A stretch of 64,000 nucleotides of DNA from Aquirhabdus parva (GTDB taxonomy: Bacteria > Pseudomonadota > Gammaproteobacteria > Pseudomonadales > Moraxellaceae): positions 248,001-312,000 of the forward strand of contig NZ_CP031222.1 of NCBI RefSeq assembly GCF_003351745.1, given 5' to 3'. The position numbers and the translations under genes are program-made. Below the pieces are notes generated by a model. The model saw only the letters and a list, made by a program, of their open reading frames with translations. It was not told the origin of the DNA and searched no databases. Shown here piece after piece: positions 1 through 9,866 of this stretch. Within the stretch, counting starts at the first letter, position 1. Each line of letters begins with the position of its first letter.

Positions 1-555
1 TCGCCGTGGGGTGAGCAGGGGTTGGGGTTAGGACTTGCGATTGTGGAGCGAATGGCAAAGCGCTTAGGGCATCCGCTTCATCTTTATTCTACTTTAGGTA
101 AGGGGTCATGCTTTATGCTGACTTTACCGATCGCCCAGCCTGTGCAGCAGCGATCCGCGCCGACATTTGTGGGTTCCGGTGTGTTGCAAGGTCTTCGCGT
201 GCTTTGTGTCGATAATGATGTAGCGATTTTGGATGCGATGCAGACGCTGTTAACGCGTTGGGGATGTGAGGTCTGGACCGCAACTCAGCCGAATCAAGCT
301 ATTGAGCTTGCCAAGCAGGCTCAACAACAGGCGAAACCAATTCAAGTCTGGCTGGTAGATCAGCATCTGGATGCGTATTGTGAGGGGCTGGACTTAATTC
401 GCATGTATGCGCAAGACAGTAAGTCTGCACTCATCACTGCGGATAGTGATCCTGATTTGCCAGAGCGCACCCACGCTCAAGGCGCTGTTTTATTGAAGAA
501 GCCCCTTAAACCTGCCGCATTAAGGGCATTTCTCATGTCTATAAAAGTAACCTAA
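1..555 (+). CDS. Hybrid sensor histidine kinase, C-terminal part (CrbS-like)
   Basis: Only the last 184 codons are inside the window; the gene enters from the left edge in frame 1. The first residues carry the G2 box of a histidine-kinase ATPase domain (GLGLGLAIV), and after a short linker comes a receiver domain (about residues 58-180 of the fragment) with the paired acid region VDND, a phosphoacceptor Asp in WLVDQHL and the conserved Lys in LLKKPLKP. A LuxR-type response regulator and acs lie next to it, converging from the minus strand. That neighbourhood matches CrbS/CrbR, where a symporter-linked hybrid kinase controls acetyl-CoA synthetase. The SLC5 transporter part that would prove this is outside the window, so the CrbS identity is inference; the hybrid kinase call is not in doubt. 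Confidence 0.8.
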   Translation, partial: SPWGEQGLGLGLAIVERMAKRLGHPLHLYSTLGKGSCFMLTLPIAQPVQQRSAPTFVGSGVLQGLRVLCVDNDVAILDAMQTLLTRWGCEVWTATQPNQAIELAKQAQQQAKPIQVWLVDQHLDAYCEGLDLIRMYAQDSKSALITADSDPDLPERTHAQGAVLLKKPLKPAALRAFLMSIKVT

Positions 556-566
556 TACTAAACCCA

Positions 567-1232
567 CTAAAGTTTTGCAGGCTCAAGGTTGAGGGCGCCC
601 AAGGCCAGTACTGCTTGTGTGCGATTTTGGACGTCCATTTTTCGAAAAATTGCAGTCACATGTGCCTTAATGGTCGCTTCTGAAACATTTAAGGTATAGG
701 CAATTTGTTTATTGAGTAAACCTTCTGCCAGCATCATAAGCACACGAAATTGCTGAGGGGTGAGGGATTGCAGTCGGGCGGCTAGATCAGCTTCATGACT
801 GGCACGTGGGTCGGGATGATTTGAAATATGCTGATTGAGTTGTGGATCTGGCAGCCATGTTTCACCCGCCAATACCGCCTGTATCGCATCATTGATGTGC
901 TGCGGTGGGGCTGATTTAGGAATATAAGCCAGCGCACCATGTGCCAGCGCCCGCTGCATAATGGAGCTCTCTTCATGAGCAGAAACCACAATGACGGGCA
1001 AAGCGGGATAGGCTGCGCGTAAGTGCACCAATGCCGAGAATCCTGAGGCATCCGGCAGGTTGAGATCAAGCAGCACCAAGTCTGGCTCAGGCTGTTGATC
1101 CAAGATTTCATGCAGCCCTGCAACCGATGCTGTTTCGTGCAATTGCGCTTCAGGCAGTGCTTGTCTGACCGCTTGGGTCAGTGCACTGCGAAAAAGCGGA
1201 TGGTCATCAACGATGAGTATGTTCATCTGCAT
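567..1232 (-). CDS. LuxR/NarL-family response regulator (CrbR-like)
   Basis: About 221 residues. The N-terminal receiver domain shows NILIVDDHP, a phosphoacceptor Asp in LLDLNLPD and the Lys in YIPKS; the C-terminal LuxR helix-turn-helix has [20 protein letters not shown] followed by [11 protein letters not shown]. It is downstream of acs on the same strand and overlaps its 3' end, so translation is probably coupled. I chose the ATG at 1232; a TTG at 1250 is the longest option and the ATG at 1226 (MNILIV) is equally possible, and none has a clear ribosome binding site. By family knowledge, CrbR activates acs in response to CrbS. Placing the regulator downstream of and overlapping acs would give positive autoregulation if that holds here. 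Confidence 0.85.
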   Translation of the reverse strand: MQMNILIVDDHPLFRSALTQAVRQALPEAQLHETASVAGLHEILDQQPEPDLVLLDLNLPDASGFSALVHLRAAYPALPVIVVSAHEESSIMQRALAHGALAYIPKSAPPQHINDAIQAVLAGETWLPDPQLNQHISNHPDPRASHEADLAARLQSLTPQQFRVLMMLAEGLLNKQIAYTLNVSEATIKAHVTAIFRKMDVQNRTQAVLALGALNLEPAKL

Positions 1233-3249
1233 GAGAGTAGACTGCCGCAATTAAATTGTCCACGACTGATGGGTCGGCCAAGGTCGAAATATCTCCCAGA
1301 GAGTCGAGCTCTCCAGCAGCAAGCTTACGCAAAATGCGGCGCATGATTTTGCCTGAGCGTGTTTTTGGCAGTGCCGGTGCCCAATAAATGGCATCAGGTG
1401 TGGCAATGGGACCAATTTCACGTCGTACCCAATCACGGAGTTCACGGCGTAGGGTGTCGCTATAGGCGACATCCGCTTGCAAGGTCACAAAAGCACAAAT
1501 ACCTTGTCCTTTAATCTCATGCGGCATGCCAACAACGGCGGATTCGGCGACGCTGCTGTGCGCAACCAATGCACTTTCAATCTCTGCCGTGCCTAAGCGA
1601 TGACCTGAAACGTTCAACACATCATCCACACGTCCGGTAATCCAGTAGTAGCCATCCGCATCGCGTTTGGCGCCGTCACCCGTGAAGTAACTATTAGGAT
1701 AGACTGAAAAATAAGTCTCGATAAAGCGCTGATGATCCCCGTAAATGGTACGCATCTGTCCGGGCCAACCGCCTTGAATCACGAGATTACCCTCACAGGC
1801 TCCTTCGAGGATATGACCTTCTGCATCTACGATGGCGGGTTGTATTCCGTACAGAGGTTTACTGGCCGATCCGGGCTTGAGTGCTGTTGCGCCTGCAATG
1901 GGGGAGATCAAAATCCCTCCTGTCTCCGTTTGCCACCAGGTATCGACAATTGGGCAGCGCGATTCACCCACCACTTTGTAATACCAGCCCCACGCTTCAG
2001 GGTTGATGGGCTCACCGACTGAGCCCAGCAAGCGTAGGCTACTGCGGTCGCTTTGGCGGACAAAATCATCACCTTCCCGCATCATCGCGCGTATTGCTGT
2101 CGGTGCCGTATAGAGTATCGTGACATTGTGCTTATCTACGATCTGACCGACTCGTGCCCATGTCGGATGCTGTGGAACACCTTCAAACATCAGGGTTGTG
2201 GTGCCATTCGATAGGGCACCATAAAGTAAATAACTATGTCCGGTGATCCAGCCTAAATCTGCGGTACACCAGTACACATCGTCAGGACGCAGATCAAAGA
2301 CTTCGCGGAATGTACTGGTGGCGTAGACCAGATAGCCGCCTGTAGTATGCAGCACACCTTTGGGTTTTCCCGTTGAGCCAGAGGTATATAGGATAAATAA
2401 GGGGGCTTCGGCATTCATGGCGAAGGGTTCACAGATGTCGTCAACATCAGCGATGAGTTCGTGATACCACAAGTCGCGTGGGTTCCAGAGGATGTCACCC
2501 CCAGTGCGGCGCACCACGATCACATGCTCCACACTGCTTGTGCCTTCAATCATCAGCGCGGCATCAACATTAGCTTTTAATGGCACCGCTTTACCGCCTC
2601 GCATACCCTCATCTGCGGTGATCACAATTTTAGGGCGACAGTCATCAAGGCGGCCTGCAAGTGCTTCAGGAGAGAAGCCACCAAACACTACCGAATGCAC
2701 TGCACCTATGCGCGTACAGGCCAGCATAGCGATCGCGGTTTCTGGAATCATTGGCATGTAGAGCGTGACACGATCACCAACCTTGACTCCCTGATTCTTC
2801 AAAACATTGGCAAAGCGGCAGACTTCGGCATGGAGTTCGCGATATGAAATAATCTTATGCTCTGCCGGATGGTCGCCTTCCCAGATAATGGCGGGTTTAT
2901 CGGGGTGTGTGATGAGATGGCGATCGAGGCAATTGGCTGAAACATTCAGTTGCCCATCGGCAAACCACTCGATCTTGAAATGATTGGGATCATAAGAGAT
3001 ATCTTTGACGATACTAAACGGTTTAATCCAGTCCACACAGCCCGCTTCATCACGCCAAAATTGATCATTATTTTCAATCGATTGTTGATATCGACTTTGG
3101 TATTCAGCACTTGATGTACGTGCTTTAGCCGCAAATGCGGCTGGAACAGGGTAAAGAAGCTCGGTGGTAGACGTCGGTGTTGTCGTCGTAGGCGAATTTG
3201 TGTGTTCAGTATGCGAAATCGCAGCAGAGGATGGTGTGTTCAGCATCAT
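1207..3249 (-). CDS. acs: Acetyl-CoA synthetase
   Basis: 680 residues, AMP-forming acetate:CoA ligase: acetate + ATP + CoA give acetyl-CoA + AMP + PPi in the cytosol. Family hallmarks are visible: the phosphate-binding [11 protein letters not shown] near residues 288-298, [20 protein letters not shown] for the hinge and A8 motif, and [10 protein letters not shown] near residue 630, whose Lys in SGK is the residue acetylated in regulation of this family. The start ATG at 3249 has a GGAAGG sequence just upstream. The N-terminus carries about 30 extra Ser/Thr-rich residues compared with the common 650-residue form. It lies between a methyltransferase and the response regulator at 567-1232, which overlaps its 3' end, suggesting control by the adjoining two-component system. 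Confidence 0.97.
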   Translation of the reverse strand: MMLNTPSSAAISHTEHTNSPTTTTPTSTTELLYPVPAAFAAKARTSSAEYQSRYQQSIENNDQFWRDEAGCVDWIKPFSIVKDISYDPNHFKIEWFADGQLNVSANCLDRHLITHPDKPAIIWEGDHPAEHKIISYRELHAEVCRFANVLKNQGVKVGDRVTLYMPMIPETAIAMLACTRIGAVHSVVFGGFSPEALAGRLDDCRPKIVITADEGMRGGKAVPLKANVDAALMIEGTSSVEHVIVVRRTGGDILWNPRDLWYHELIADVDDICEPFAMNAEAPLFILYTSGSTGKPKGVLHTTGGYLVYATSTFREVFDLRPDDVYWCTADLGWITGHSYLLYGALSNGTTTLMFEGVPQHPTWARVGQIVDKHNVTILYTAPTAIRAMMREGDDFVRQSDRSSLRLLGSVGEPINPEAWGWYYKVVGESRCPIVDTWWQTETGGILISPIAGATALKPGSASKPLYGIQPAIVDAEGHILEGACEGNLVIQGGWPGQMRTIYGDHQRFIETYFSVYPNSYFTGDGAKRDADGYYWITGRVDDVLNVSGHRLGTAEIESALVAHSSVAESAVVGMPHEIKGQGICAFVTLQADVAYSDTLRRELRDWVRREIGPIATPDAIYWAPALPKTRSGKIMRRILRKLAAGELDSLGDISTLADPSVVDNLIAAVYSHADEHTHR

Positions 3250-3453
3250 ATATTCCTTCCATGTGAATGACCGTACTTATCGCGAAAAGCGTCATATTGG
3301 CGATCAGTTTTTGATGTTCTGTCTTTATTGTGGGCTTCATGCGGCGCTGATGAAATCATGCTTTAGTCGTAGAGGACGCTTTTTTTCAGATGGCGTACCT
3401 AAATTGATTATTAATAAAGGACCATAGATCGGTTTTGAGAGAGCAATTTTTTT

Positions 3454-3487
3454 AAAAAAGCGCATACAACGACTGTTCATCTGCGCT
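3454..3487 (-). terminator. Putative terminator of the methyltransferase gene
   Basis: On the minus strand the arms AGCGCA and TGCGCT, 17 nt apart, are followed by a run of six T. It lies just downstream of the stop codon at 3514. The stem is short, so it may be weak. The rest of 3250-3453 is noncoding and should hold the acs promoter; I see no clear -35/-10 pair. Confidence 0.45.
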
Positions 3488-3513
3488 GGTTATTTTTTGT
3501 GTTGATTGGATTT

Positions 3514-5100
3514 TTAGCTGATGAGCAAACCTTTACGTTGTAGTGCATAGAGCGCTAGATTCAAATGCTCATGCAATGCATTTTCGATTTCCTGAGTGTC
3601 CGTAATCAGAATGCCTTGCTTATTCAAGGTAATCCGATTTTCTGCGACTTCTCCTTGTAAGTGATCGATCAGTTCAGCATGTGTATGCTTGCCATCCAGC
3701 AGTGGAAGAATACTTTCTTCAATAATGCCTAGATGTGCATTTTCGTGCCATATTGTTGTCACTAAATGATTTTCTTGTGCAGTGATACAGGCTTTGGGAT
3801 CACGTAAAGGACGATCAGATACGTGTGTAGCCAGAGTGATGGGTTGGTTTCGGAATCGAATCAGTCCTCTGGTGATCATGTTTTCAATGAAACTTTGCAC
3901 AACCGTCATGCACTCGACCACATCTTTTGGATGAGGCTGCTGCTGTGTCCTGAGACTGACTTCGACTGCGAGGGAGTGAAGTTGTATGGTAGCTGGATAA
4001 CGCTCATTGAGAATCTGTGCTGCGATAATAGCCAAAGGATGAATAAGGCTGACTGATTGACTTTGTAAACCTTCAAACTGACTTTCATTCGTAGCATTCA
4101 TGGTGTTTTTAAGCGGGATAAAAACGCCAGCATAGTGCAACTGTTGTAAGCGGACTGGGTCAAGTTGATAATTGACTAAATCGGCGCGTTTTGCGGACAT
4201 AAGAATCGTTTGGCGAAAGGTTCTTGCGGTCAAAAAGTCTAAATGTTGCTCTATAGCGACTTGATTCCCGTGGCACTCTTTGAGGAGCGGTTCGATAATT
4301 TCAGTGGAATAGTTACTGAGAAACATGCTGGCTGGTTGGCTCTCTGCCAGATAAGCCAGTCCATTTTGTCGTGCACGATCAATAAATTCATGAAAGTAAC
4401 AAGGATAGTTACAATGTTCAAGGAACTCGTGGATCAAATAGTAATCTTGGGCGCTGCGCAGTGTGGGTAATACATCATCGATATTTTTGCGTGTCAGGCT
4501 ATTCGGGTCAGATCTTTCGTGCAGAAAATCGACCATGCCCCGTGCATACGCCAGTTTTTCTGGTGACGTTTCTCTGCTTGCACCGCGAAACATCATCGCA
4601 TCACGAATGACTTCGCGGTATTTCCAGCCAGGGTAGGTATTGTAGCTAATATACGCTAGGCCTTCTGCTGACAAGCATTCTCCACAAATGCGCAGCATCG
4701 CTACCTGCGCTTCCTGTGGAACCCAGCTGTAGACGCCATGGGCGATAATATAATCAAATGTTCCGAAATTTTTTTGAATCTCGGTTAAGTCCATGAGCAT
4801 GAGCGTAATGTTTTTAAGGCCGAGGTGCTGAATGGTTGCTTTCCCTTCAGCGATATGGGCTTCTGAGAGGTCGACGCCGATAATCGTTGCCTGAGGAAAG
4901 CGCAGGGCGAGGGGAATAATATTTCCACCAGAAGCACAACCTAACTCTAAAATTCGGGCCTGCTCGACAGGGACGGATTTGACATTAAAAAGCGCAGCAA
5001 TCGCGGAAAGATGCGCAGGGGTAGATTGTGGGAAAGGATGGGAGTGATAAGGCGTTTCATTATAGCTATTGGATAAGCGTTCATTGATCGTGCTGGACAT
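3514..5100 (-). CDS. Class I SAM methyltransferase with methyltransferase regulatory domain
   Basis: 528 residues. Residues about 40-160 form a Rossmann methyltransferase fold: motif I ILELGCASGGN (49-59), an acidic end of beta-2 in IIGVDLSEAH, and YIIAHGVYSWV. The remainder matches the architecture of proteins with the methyltransferase regulatory domain (PF10119 type) followed by a helical C-terminal region. Rickettsial outer-membrane-protein lysine methyltransferases PKMT1/2 share this layout, so a protein substrate is possible but not shown. The ATG at 5100 is preceded by AAGGGA. It has the same orientation as the dioxygenase-like gene upstream (61 bp gap), so the two may be cotranscribed. 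Substrate unknown. Confidence 0.8.
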   Translation of the reverse strand: MSSTINERLSNSYNETPYHSHPFPQSTPAHLSAIAALFNVKSVPVEQARILELGCASGGNIIPLALRFPQATIIGVDLSEAHIAEGKATIQHLGLKNITLMLMDLTEIQKNFGTFDYIIAHGVYSWVPQEAQVAMLRICGECLSAEGLAYISYNTYPGWKYREVIRDAMMFRGASRETSPEKLAYARGMVDFLHERSDPNSLTRKNIDDVLPTLRSAQDYYLIHEFLEHCNYPCYFHEFIDRARQNGLAYLAESQPASMFLSNYSTEIIEPLLKECHGNQVAIEQHLDFLTARTFRQTILMSAKRADLVNYQLDPVRLQQLHYAGVFIPLKNTMNATNESQFEGLQSQSVSLIHPLAIIAAQILNERYPATIQLHSLAVEVSLRTQQQPHPKDVVECMTVVQSFIENMITRGLIRFRNQPITLATHVSDRPLRDPKACITAQENHLVTTIWHENAHLGIIEESILPLLDGKHTHAELIDHLQGEVAENRITLNKQGILITDTQEIENALHEHLNLALYALQRKGLLIS

Positions 5101-5161
5101 CCCATTTTCCCTTATTTCTTAAAAATTTATAGTAGATTGGCATCGTTGATCACTGCGCTGT

Positions 5162-6049
5162 CTAACGGAAGTTGACCATACTTTCTGCATATTGTAAGAG
5201 ATGAGCTGGTAATGGATACATATGCTGATATTGCTGGATTTGTTTTCCAATCAGTCTCACTCGCTGTTTAAAATCTAGGGCTTTGTTTGGCGCAAGCAGT
5301 GGCTGATTCCAAGCGGGGATATCGGCACGCTGAAACTCAAAAGCACAACTGATCCGTGGTTGCCCCGCTGCCCGCGGGGACGAGTGAGATCCCCAATGTA
5401 GCACGGCTTGGTTCCAAATGATGAATTCACCTGGATTGGCAGGCAGTGCGCGTATGTCTGGGTAGAGCAACTGCCAATTCTTGTCATTTATCGTGCCATA
5501 TACAGGGTCACGATCAGCAGGGAGTATGTACATACAACCGTTCAAAGGTGTAGCTGGCGTCAAGGGAATCCATGCTGTCAGGCTGCTGGGGTCACCATTA
5601 CTCAGCAGGGAGCGATAACCTTTGTCGCGATGGGGAGACCAGCCAGCTTCTGCATGCTGAGGATCGATATGCCAAGCCCAAAAATCAGGAAGTATCCAAT
5701 AGTCCTCACCCAGTAAGCAGGAAATCGTGGATGAGAGTTGCCCTGCCAATTGCCATATTTCATCGTAAACGAATGCAAAGACAGGCAGTAGCCCCCTATT
5801 TTTCAGTTGCTGAATCACTTCGATGATTGGCGAAAGTGGAGTATGCCATTGGCCAAAATTACCGTGTAGATACCCTTCATCATGGACCAACTGCCGAAGA
5901 TAGTTTGCCTGTTCTTCAGGAATAAATGGCGCTGGAACGACGTACGCGCTGGCGCCTGCGATATGAAGCGCGGGTGCCAATGCCTGCCAGAATTCTGGTT
6001 TTAACAGGTCATCGACTGGTATGGCGGTTTGGAGAGCGTCTAGGGTCAT
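5162..6049 (-). CDS. Phytanoyl-CoA dioxygenase (PhyH) family protein
   Basis: 295 residues, predicted Fe(II)/2-oxoglutarate oxygenase. The metal-binding facial triad can be read as H140-x-D142 (in SPHRDKG) and H218 (in NQAVLHWGSH), with R232 in PRISCAFEF suited to 2-oxoglutarate binding. No signal peptide, so it is presumably cytosolic. It sits in a minus-strand series: membrane protein, this gene, methyltransferase, with gaps of 27 and 61 bp, which suggests an operon, but the shared pathway is not obvious. Members of this family hydroxylate many small molecules; I do not assign a substrate. Confidence 0.8.
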   Translation of the reverse strand: MTLDALQTAIPVDDLLKPEFWQALAPALHIAGASAYVVPAPFIPEEQANYLRQLVHDEGYLHGNFGQWHTPLSPIIEVIQQLKNRGLLPVFAFVYDEIWQLAGQLSSTISCLLGEDYWILPDFWAWHIDPQHAEAGWSPHRDKGYRSLLSNGDPSSLTAWIPLTPATPLNGCMYILPADRDPVYGTINDKNWQLLYPDIRALPANPGEFIIWNQAVLHWGSHSSPRAAGQPRISCAFEFQRADIPAWNQPLLAPNKALDFKQRVRLIGKQIQQYQHMYPLPAHLLQYAESMVNFR

Positions 6050-6075
6050 ATCGTGTTCTTTTTATCTTTAAGATT

Positions 6076-6528
6076 TTATGGACGTTCACGTTGCTTATTC
6101 TGGTGATCCCGCCATATCTGGTGGCAGAGATACCAAAAAAGGATAACAACGCTGGTATTCAAAATCGCTGCGATATAAACGCCATGCGTGATGCACATGG
6201 TTGCATCAATGGGTGCCCATACCCATAACGATAGGATGAGTCGCCGATAGGTACGCATGCAAGGTTGTTCCGCAAAATAATCAACGCAAATGCGACATAG
6301 TACGCCCCAGCTGGCAACTGTAGGGCCGAGGATGCAAATCCAAAAGAGCGTCTGTGCGGAATCGGTGACTGGTGTACTGCCATATAATATCTTGAGCAGC
6401 AGTGGATGCAGAGCAGGAATCCATAACACGATTGCTAGGCACAAACCACCAATTACATGAAGGTTAGCGATCCAACGCAAGCCGATTAACGCGCGGGTTA
6501 TTGGTATGGGGCTTTGTTCTATCGTCAT
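6076..6528 (-). CDS. Small four-helix membrane protein of unknown function
   Basis: 150 residues with four hydrophobic stretches (about 22-45, 58-80, 93-115 and 123-143) and short charged loops, ending in a basic tail (NKQRERP). I do not recognise a family. It is the first gene of the possible operon with the PhyH-like protein and the methyltransferase, and is divergent from rpsO across a 199 bp spacer. It could be an inner-membrane anchor or carrier for that group, but nothing in the sequence says so. Confidence 0.6.
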   Translation of the reverse strand: MTIEQSPIPITRALIGLRWIANLHVIGGLCLAIVLWIPALHPLLLKILYGSTPVTDSAQTLFWICILGPTVASWGVLCRICVDYFAEQPCMRTYRRLILSLWVWAPIDATMCITHGVYIAAILNTSVVILFWYLCHQIWRDHQNKQRERP

Positions 6529-6634
6529 GATGGTTTTGCTTGATCTTATCCTGTCTAATACGTTTTCTAATCGTACCCTTTTGCGAGTCTATGTGCTCAT
6601 TGCAACAATGTAAAACCAAGCGGCTGTCAGCCTC

Positions 6635-6663
6635 TAGCAATTACCTACGGTTTTCGCTATAAT
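6635..6663 (+). promoter_or_regulatory. Probable rpsO promoter
   Basis: A perfect -10 TATAAT at 6658-6663 with a weak -35 (TAGCAA at 6635-6640, 17 bp spacer). The expected transcript start is near 6670, about 58 nt upstream of the rpsO ATG. Confidence 0.6.
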
Positions 6664-6727
6664 CCGCCACCTGCTGTAGTGATGCACGGCAGACACTCAT
6701 ATTATTTATGCATCTCGGAGATTAATC

Positions 6728-6997
6728 ATGGCATTAACTAATGCTGATCGCGCTGATATCATTGCAAAATTTGCTCGTGCAGAAAATGACACAGGTTCGC
6801 CAGAAGTACAAGTTGCGTTGTTGTCAGCAACGATCAATGACTTACAAGGTCACTTCAAAGCACACAAGCATGACCATCATAGCCGTCGTGGTTTGATTCG
6901 TATGGTTAACCAACGTCGTAAACTGCTTGATTACCTCAAAGGTAAAGATGGCGAGCGTTATCAAGCGCTTATCGGTACTTTGGGTCTGCGTCGCTAA
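6728..6997 (+). CDS. rpsO: Ribosomal protein S15
   Basis: 89 residues, the usual length of S15, which binds 16S rRNA in the central domain of the small subunit. Recognisable stretches are [28 protein letters not shown] and [16 protein letters not shown] ribosome binding site lies at the right distance before the ATG, a TATAAT promoter lies upstream and a strong terminator follows at 7051. The order rpsO-pnp is the classical arrangement in gammaproteobacteria; here the spacer is long (478 bp) and contains a terminator, so pnp probably has its own promoter as well as read-through. Confidence 0.98.
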   Translation: MALTNADRADIIAKFARAENDTGSPEVQVALLSATINDLQGHFKAHKHDHHSRRGLIRMVNQRRKLLDYLKGKDGERYQALIGTLGLRR

Positions 6998-7050
6998 GAT
7001 TGCGATTGTTTAGCCAAAAAGTGGCAGACTTTATAGATCGATAAAAGAGA

Positions 7051-7073
7051 AGGGAGCGTATGCTCCCTTTTTT
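7051..7073 (+). terminator. rpsO terminator
   Basis: Perfect 7-bp stem AGGGAGC / GCTCCCT with a GTAT loop followed by six T. It ends rpsO transcription or attenuates transcription into pnp. Confidence 0.9.
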
Positions 7074-7475
7074 GCTGTTTGAGCTTTGTAAAAGATACAA
7101 AAAAATAATCTCTTCGTTCAACTGTTGTTTGAAATTCATCGGTAACGAAGATGCCGTGGAATAGTTGTTGAGTTCATGCGGTTAAGTGTGGTTTGATCTT
7201 GCGGCATACTTTTTATGTATAAATAAAGTCATGCACAGGATTTAGAGCAAATGTCATTCAAAACGTTTGCTAAAAAATTGGTTTACATGTGGAGAGGCTT
7301 CTAACTGCGATTGTTTGGTGTTGATCTTAAGAGGGTTTTAGACCAGAAGGTTTATCCGTAAGAATGGACTTTTCATCGACTTTTTATAGAATCATAAAAA
7401 TGAAAACAATCGCCGTTAGGGGCTTCCATATGCATTGGTATTTATGAAATTTAATGTTTTAAAAAAGGAATAATC
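7074..7475 (+). other. Long noncoding pnp leader region
   Basis: About 400 bp without a convincing reading frame. It holds a perfect 8-bp inverted repeat, TCTTCGTT (7111-7118) and AACGAAGA (7144-7151), and a possible promoter TTGATC (7193-7198) / TATAAA (7218-7223) with a long 19 bp spacer. In enterobacteria the pnp leader is a structured target of RNase III and PNPase autoregulation; a similar role here is inference. AAGGA precedes the pnp ATG. Confidence 0.35.
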
Positions 7476-9569
7476 ATGTCGATGTTTAATATCGTCCGCA
7501 AAGAAGTTCAATTTGGACGTCATCAGTTAGTGCTTGAAACCGGTCGTATTGCTCGTCAAGCGCACTCTGTATTGGTCACTCTGGGTGGTGTTACGGTTCT
7601 TGTTGCGGTTGTAGCGGCGAAAAAAGCAAAACCAGGTCAAGACTTCTTTGCACTGACTGTGAATTATCAAGAAAAACAATATGCAGCGGGTCGTATTCCG
7701 GGTGGTTATGGCAAGCGTGAAGGCCGTGCCAGTGAAAGTGAAACGCTGATCAGCCGTTTGATCGATCGTCCAATTCGCCCGTTGTTCCCTGAAGGTTACT
7801 TCAACGAAGTACAAGTGACTGCCACCGTCGTCTCTTCTGATAAAACCATGGAAGCTGATATTGCTGCCATGATTGGTACCAGTGCTGCGATGTCTATTGC
7901 AGGCGTGCCGTTCAATGGCCCAATCGCGGGTGCTCGTGTCGCATTCATCGATGGTGATTACATCTTGAATCCATCGACTGAAGAACTTAGCCGCAGTGAT
8001 TTGGATCTGGTTGTTGCTGGAACGGACAAAGCGGTACTGATGGTTGAATCAGAAGCGAAAGAGTTATCAGAAGATCAAATGCTCGGTGCAGTCTTGTTTG
8101 GTCATGACGAAATGCAAGTCGTGATTGAAGCGATCAAACAATTCGCTGCTGAGGTGGGGAATCCTGTAAGCACGTGGACACCAGCAGTTCAAAACGACGA
8201 ATTAAAAGCACGTTTAGCGACCCGCTTTGCTGAAGAAATCAGCGTTGCGTATACTGAAACTGAAAAAGCGCTGCGTTATGAAAAATTAGATGCAATTAAA
8301 CAAGCGGCTTTGGCTGAGTTTGCACCGGAAGGCAGCGATGTTGATCCAGCAGAATTGCAAAATTACTTTGAAGATCTGAAATATCGCACCGTTCGTGACA
8401 ATATCTTGTCCGGCAAGCCTCGTATTGATGGTCGTGATACCAAGACTGTACGTGCGCTGGATATACAAGTTGGCGTGCTTCCTCGTGCGCATGGTTCATC
8501 CCTGTTTACCCGTGGTGAAACACAGGCTCTGGTCACAGCAACATTGGGTAATACCCGTGATGCGCTGATGGTTGACTCTTTGGCAGGTACACGCAACGAT
8601 CCATTCATGCTGCACTACAATTTCCCTGCATACTCTGTAGGTGAAACTGGCCGTGAATCAGGTCCAAAACGTCGTGAAATTGGTCATGGCCGTTTGGCAC
8701 GTCGTGGTGTATACCCTGTATTACCAGCAGCAGACCGTTTCCCGTACGTGATTCGTGTGGTATCGGATATTACTGAATCCAACGGTTCTTCATCAATGGC
8801 TTCAGTTTGTGGTGCTAGCTTGGCGTTGATGGATGCGGGTGTGCCGCTAAAAGCACCGGTTGCGGGTATCGCGATGGGCTTGGTAAAAGAAGGTGATCGT
8901 TTCGCGGTTCTCTCTGACATCCTGGGTGATGAAGATCACTTGGGTGATATGGACTTTAAAGTGGCGGGTTCTGCAAATGGCATCACCGCACTGCAAATGG
9001 ACATCAAGATCGAAGGGATTACCGAAGAAATCATGGAGTTGGCACTCAGCCAAGCGTACCAAGGTCGTATTCATATCCTCAATGGCATGAACCAAGTGCT
9101 GGCACGTAGCCGTACTGAAATCAACATGCATGCGCCTACCTATGCCGTGATTCAAGTTAACCCGGACAAGATTCGTGACATTATTGGTAAAGGCGGCGCA
9201 ACGATCCGTGCCTTGACCGAAGAAACCAAAGCCACGATTGATATCGAAGACAATGGTACGGTTCGTGTATTTGGCGAAAGCAAAGCGGCAACTCAAGCGG
9301 CCATTGCGAAGATCCAAGCGATTACTGCTGAAATCGAACCTGGTACCATTTACGAAGGCACTGTTGTGCGTATCGTTGAGTTTGGTGCATTTGTGAACTT
9401 GCTGCCAGGCACAGATGGCCTGCTGCATATTTCACAAATTTCAAACGAGCGTATTGCAAACGTTGCTGATGTTTTGCAAGAAGGTCAAAAGATCCGTGTT
9501 CAAGTGCAGGACGTTGATCAACGCGGTCGTATCAAGCTGTCGATGAAAGATCTTGCTGCAGTTGTTTGA
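7476..9569 (+). CDS. pnp: Polyribonucleotide nucleotidyltransferase (PNPase)
   Basis: 697 residues, phosphorolytic 3'-5' exoribonuclease of the RNA degradosome. Order: RNase PH-like domain 1 ([13 protein letters not shown] near residue 80), an alpha-helical linker, RNase PH-like domain 2 with the acidic catalytic pair in [12 protein letters not shown] near residue 486-492, a KH domain with the GKGG loop ([10 protein letters not shown]), and a C-terminal S1 domain ([18 protein letters not shown]). Full family length. The ATG at 7476 has an AAGGA ribosome binding site. A hairpin and a strong terminator follow. Confidence 0.98.
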   Translation: MSMFNIVRKEVQFGRHQLVLETGRIARQAHSVLVTLGGVTVLVAVVAAKKAKPGQDFFALTVNYQEKQYAAGRIPGGYGKREGRASESETLISRLIDRPIRPLFPEGYFNEVQVTATVVSSDKTMEADIAAMIGTSAAMSIAGVPFNGPIAGARVAFIDGDYILNPSTEELSRSDLDLVVAGTDKAVLMVESEAKELSEDQMLGAVLFGHDEMQVVIEAIKQFAAEVGNPVSTWTPAVQNDELKARLATRFAEEISVAYTETEKALRYEKLDAIKQAALAEFAPEGSDVDPAELQNYFEDLKYRTVRDNILSGKPRIDGRDTKTVRALDIQVGVLPRAHGSSLFTRGETQALVTATLGNTRDALMVDSLAGTRNDPFMLHYNFPAYSVGETGRESGPKRREIGHGRLARRGVYPVLPAADRFPYVIRVVSDITESNGSSSMASVCGASLALMDAGVPLKAPVAGIAMGLVKEGDRFAVLSDILGDEDHLGDMDFKVAGSANGITALQMDIKIEGITEEIMELALSQAYQGRIHILNGMNQVLARSRTEINMHAPTYAVIQVNPDKIRDIIGKGGATIRALTEETKATIDIEDNGTVRVFGESKAATQAAIAKIQAITAEIEPGTIYEGTVVRIVEFGAFVNLLPGTDGLLHISQISNERIANVADVLQEGQKIRVQVQDVDQRGRIKLSMKDLAAVV

Positions 9570-9595
9570 TCTTTAAAGACTTCACTTTAAAGATC
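9568..9595. repeat. Perfect 11-bp dyad overlapping the pnp stop codon
   Basis: GATCTTTAAAG (9568-9578) and CTTTAAAGATC (9585-9595) around a 6-nt spacer. A second dyad, ATCGAG/CTCGAT, begins inside the right arm. Neither has a T run, so these look like RNA processing or stability elements rather than terminators. Confidence 0.5.
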
Positions 9596-9670
9596 GAGTG
9601 TGATGCTCGATTGAGATCAATCTCATGGATATGATTGATATCGTCGTCACCCAGCTGCTGTGAATAAAAA

Positions 9671-9696
9671 ACCACTCGCCATCGAGTGGTTTTTTT
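9671..9696 (+). terminator. pnp terminator
   Basis: Perfect 8-bp stem ACCACTCG / CGAGTGGT with a CCAT loop, followed by seven T. Confidence 0.92.
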
Positions 9697-9866
9697 ATGC
9701 TTAAAGAATTTGTCCGTAATATTTTATAAAAATGCAGTAATGGTCGAGTCAAAGTCGTTGATTTGTGAAATGTGGCCGCTTTTTCGCTGATTGTGGCTTT
9801 TAACTGCGCAGGCTTCGTGCTATCGTCGCACGGTGTAGGGATACAGCCAGAAAAGGAATGAAAAAA

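Noticed and set aside
8847-9428. 193-codon minus-strand frame inside pnp
   Set aside because: Antisense shadow of a highly conserved gene with strong codon bias; composition rich in His/Asn/Thr as expected from reversed codons.
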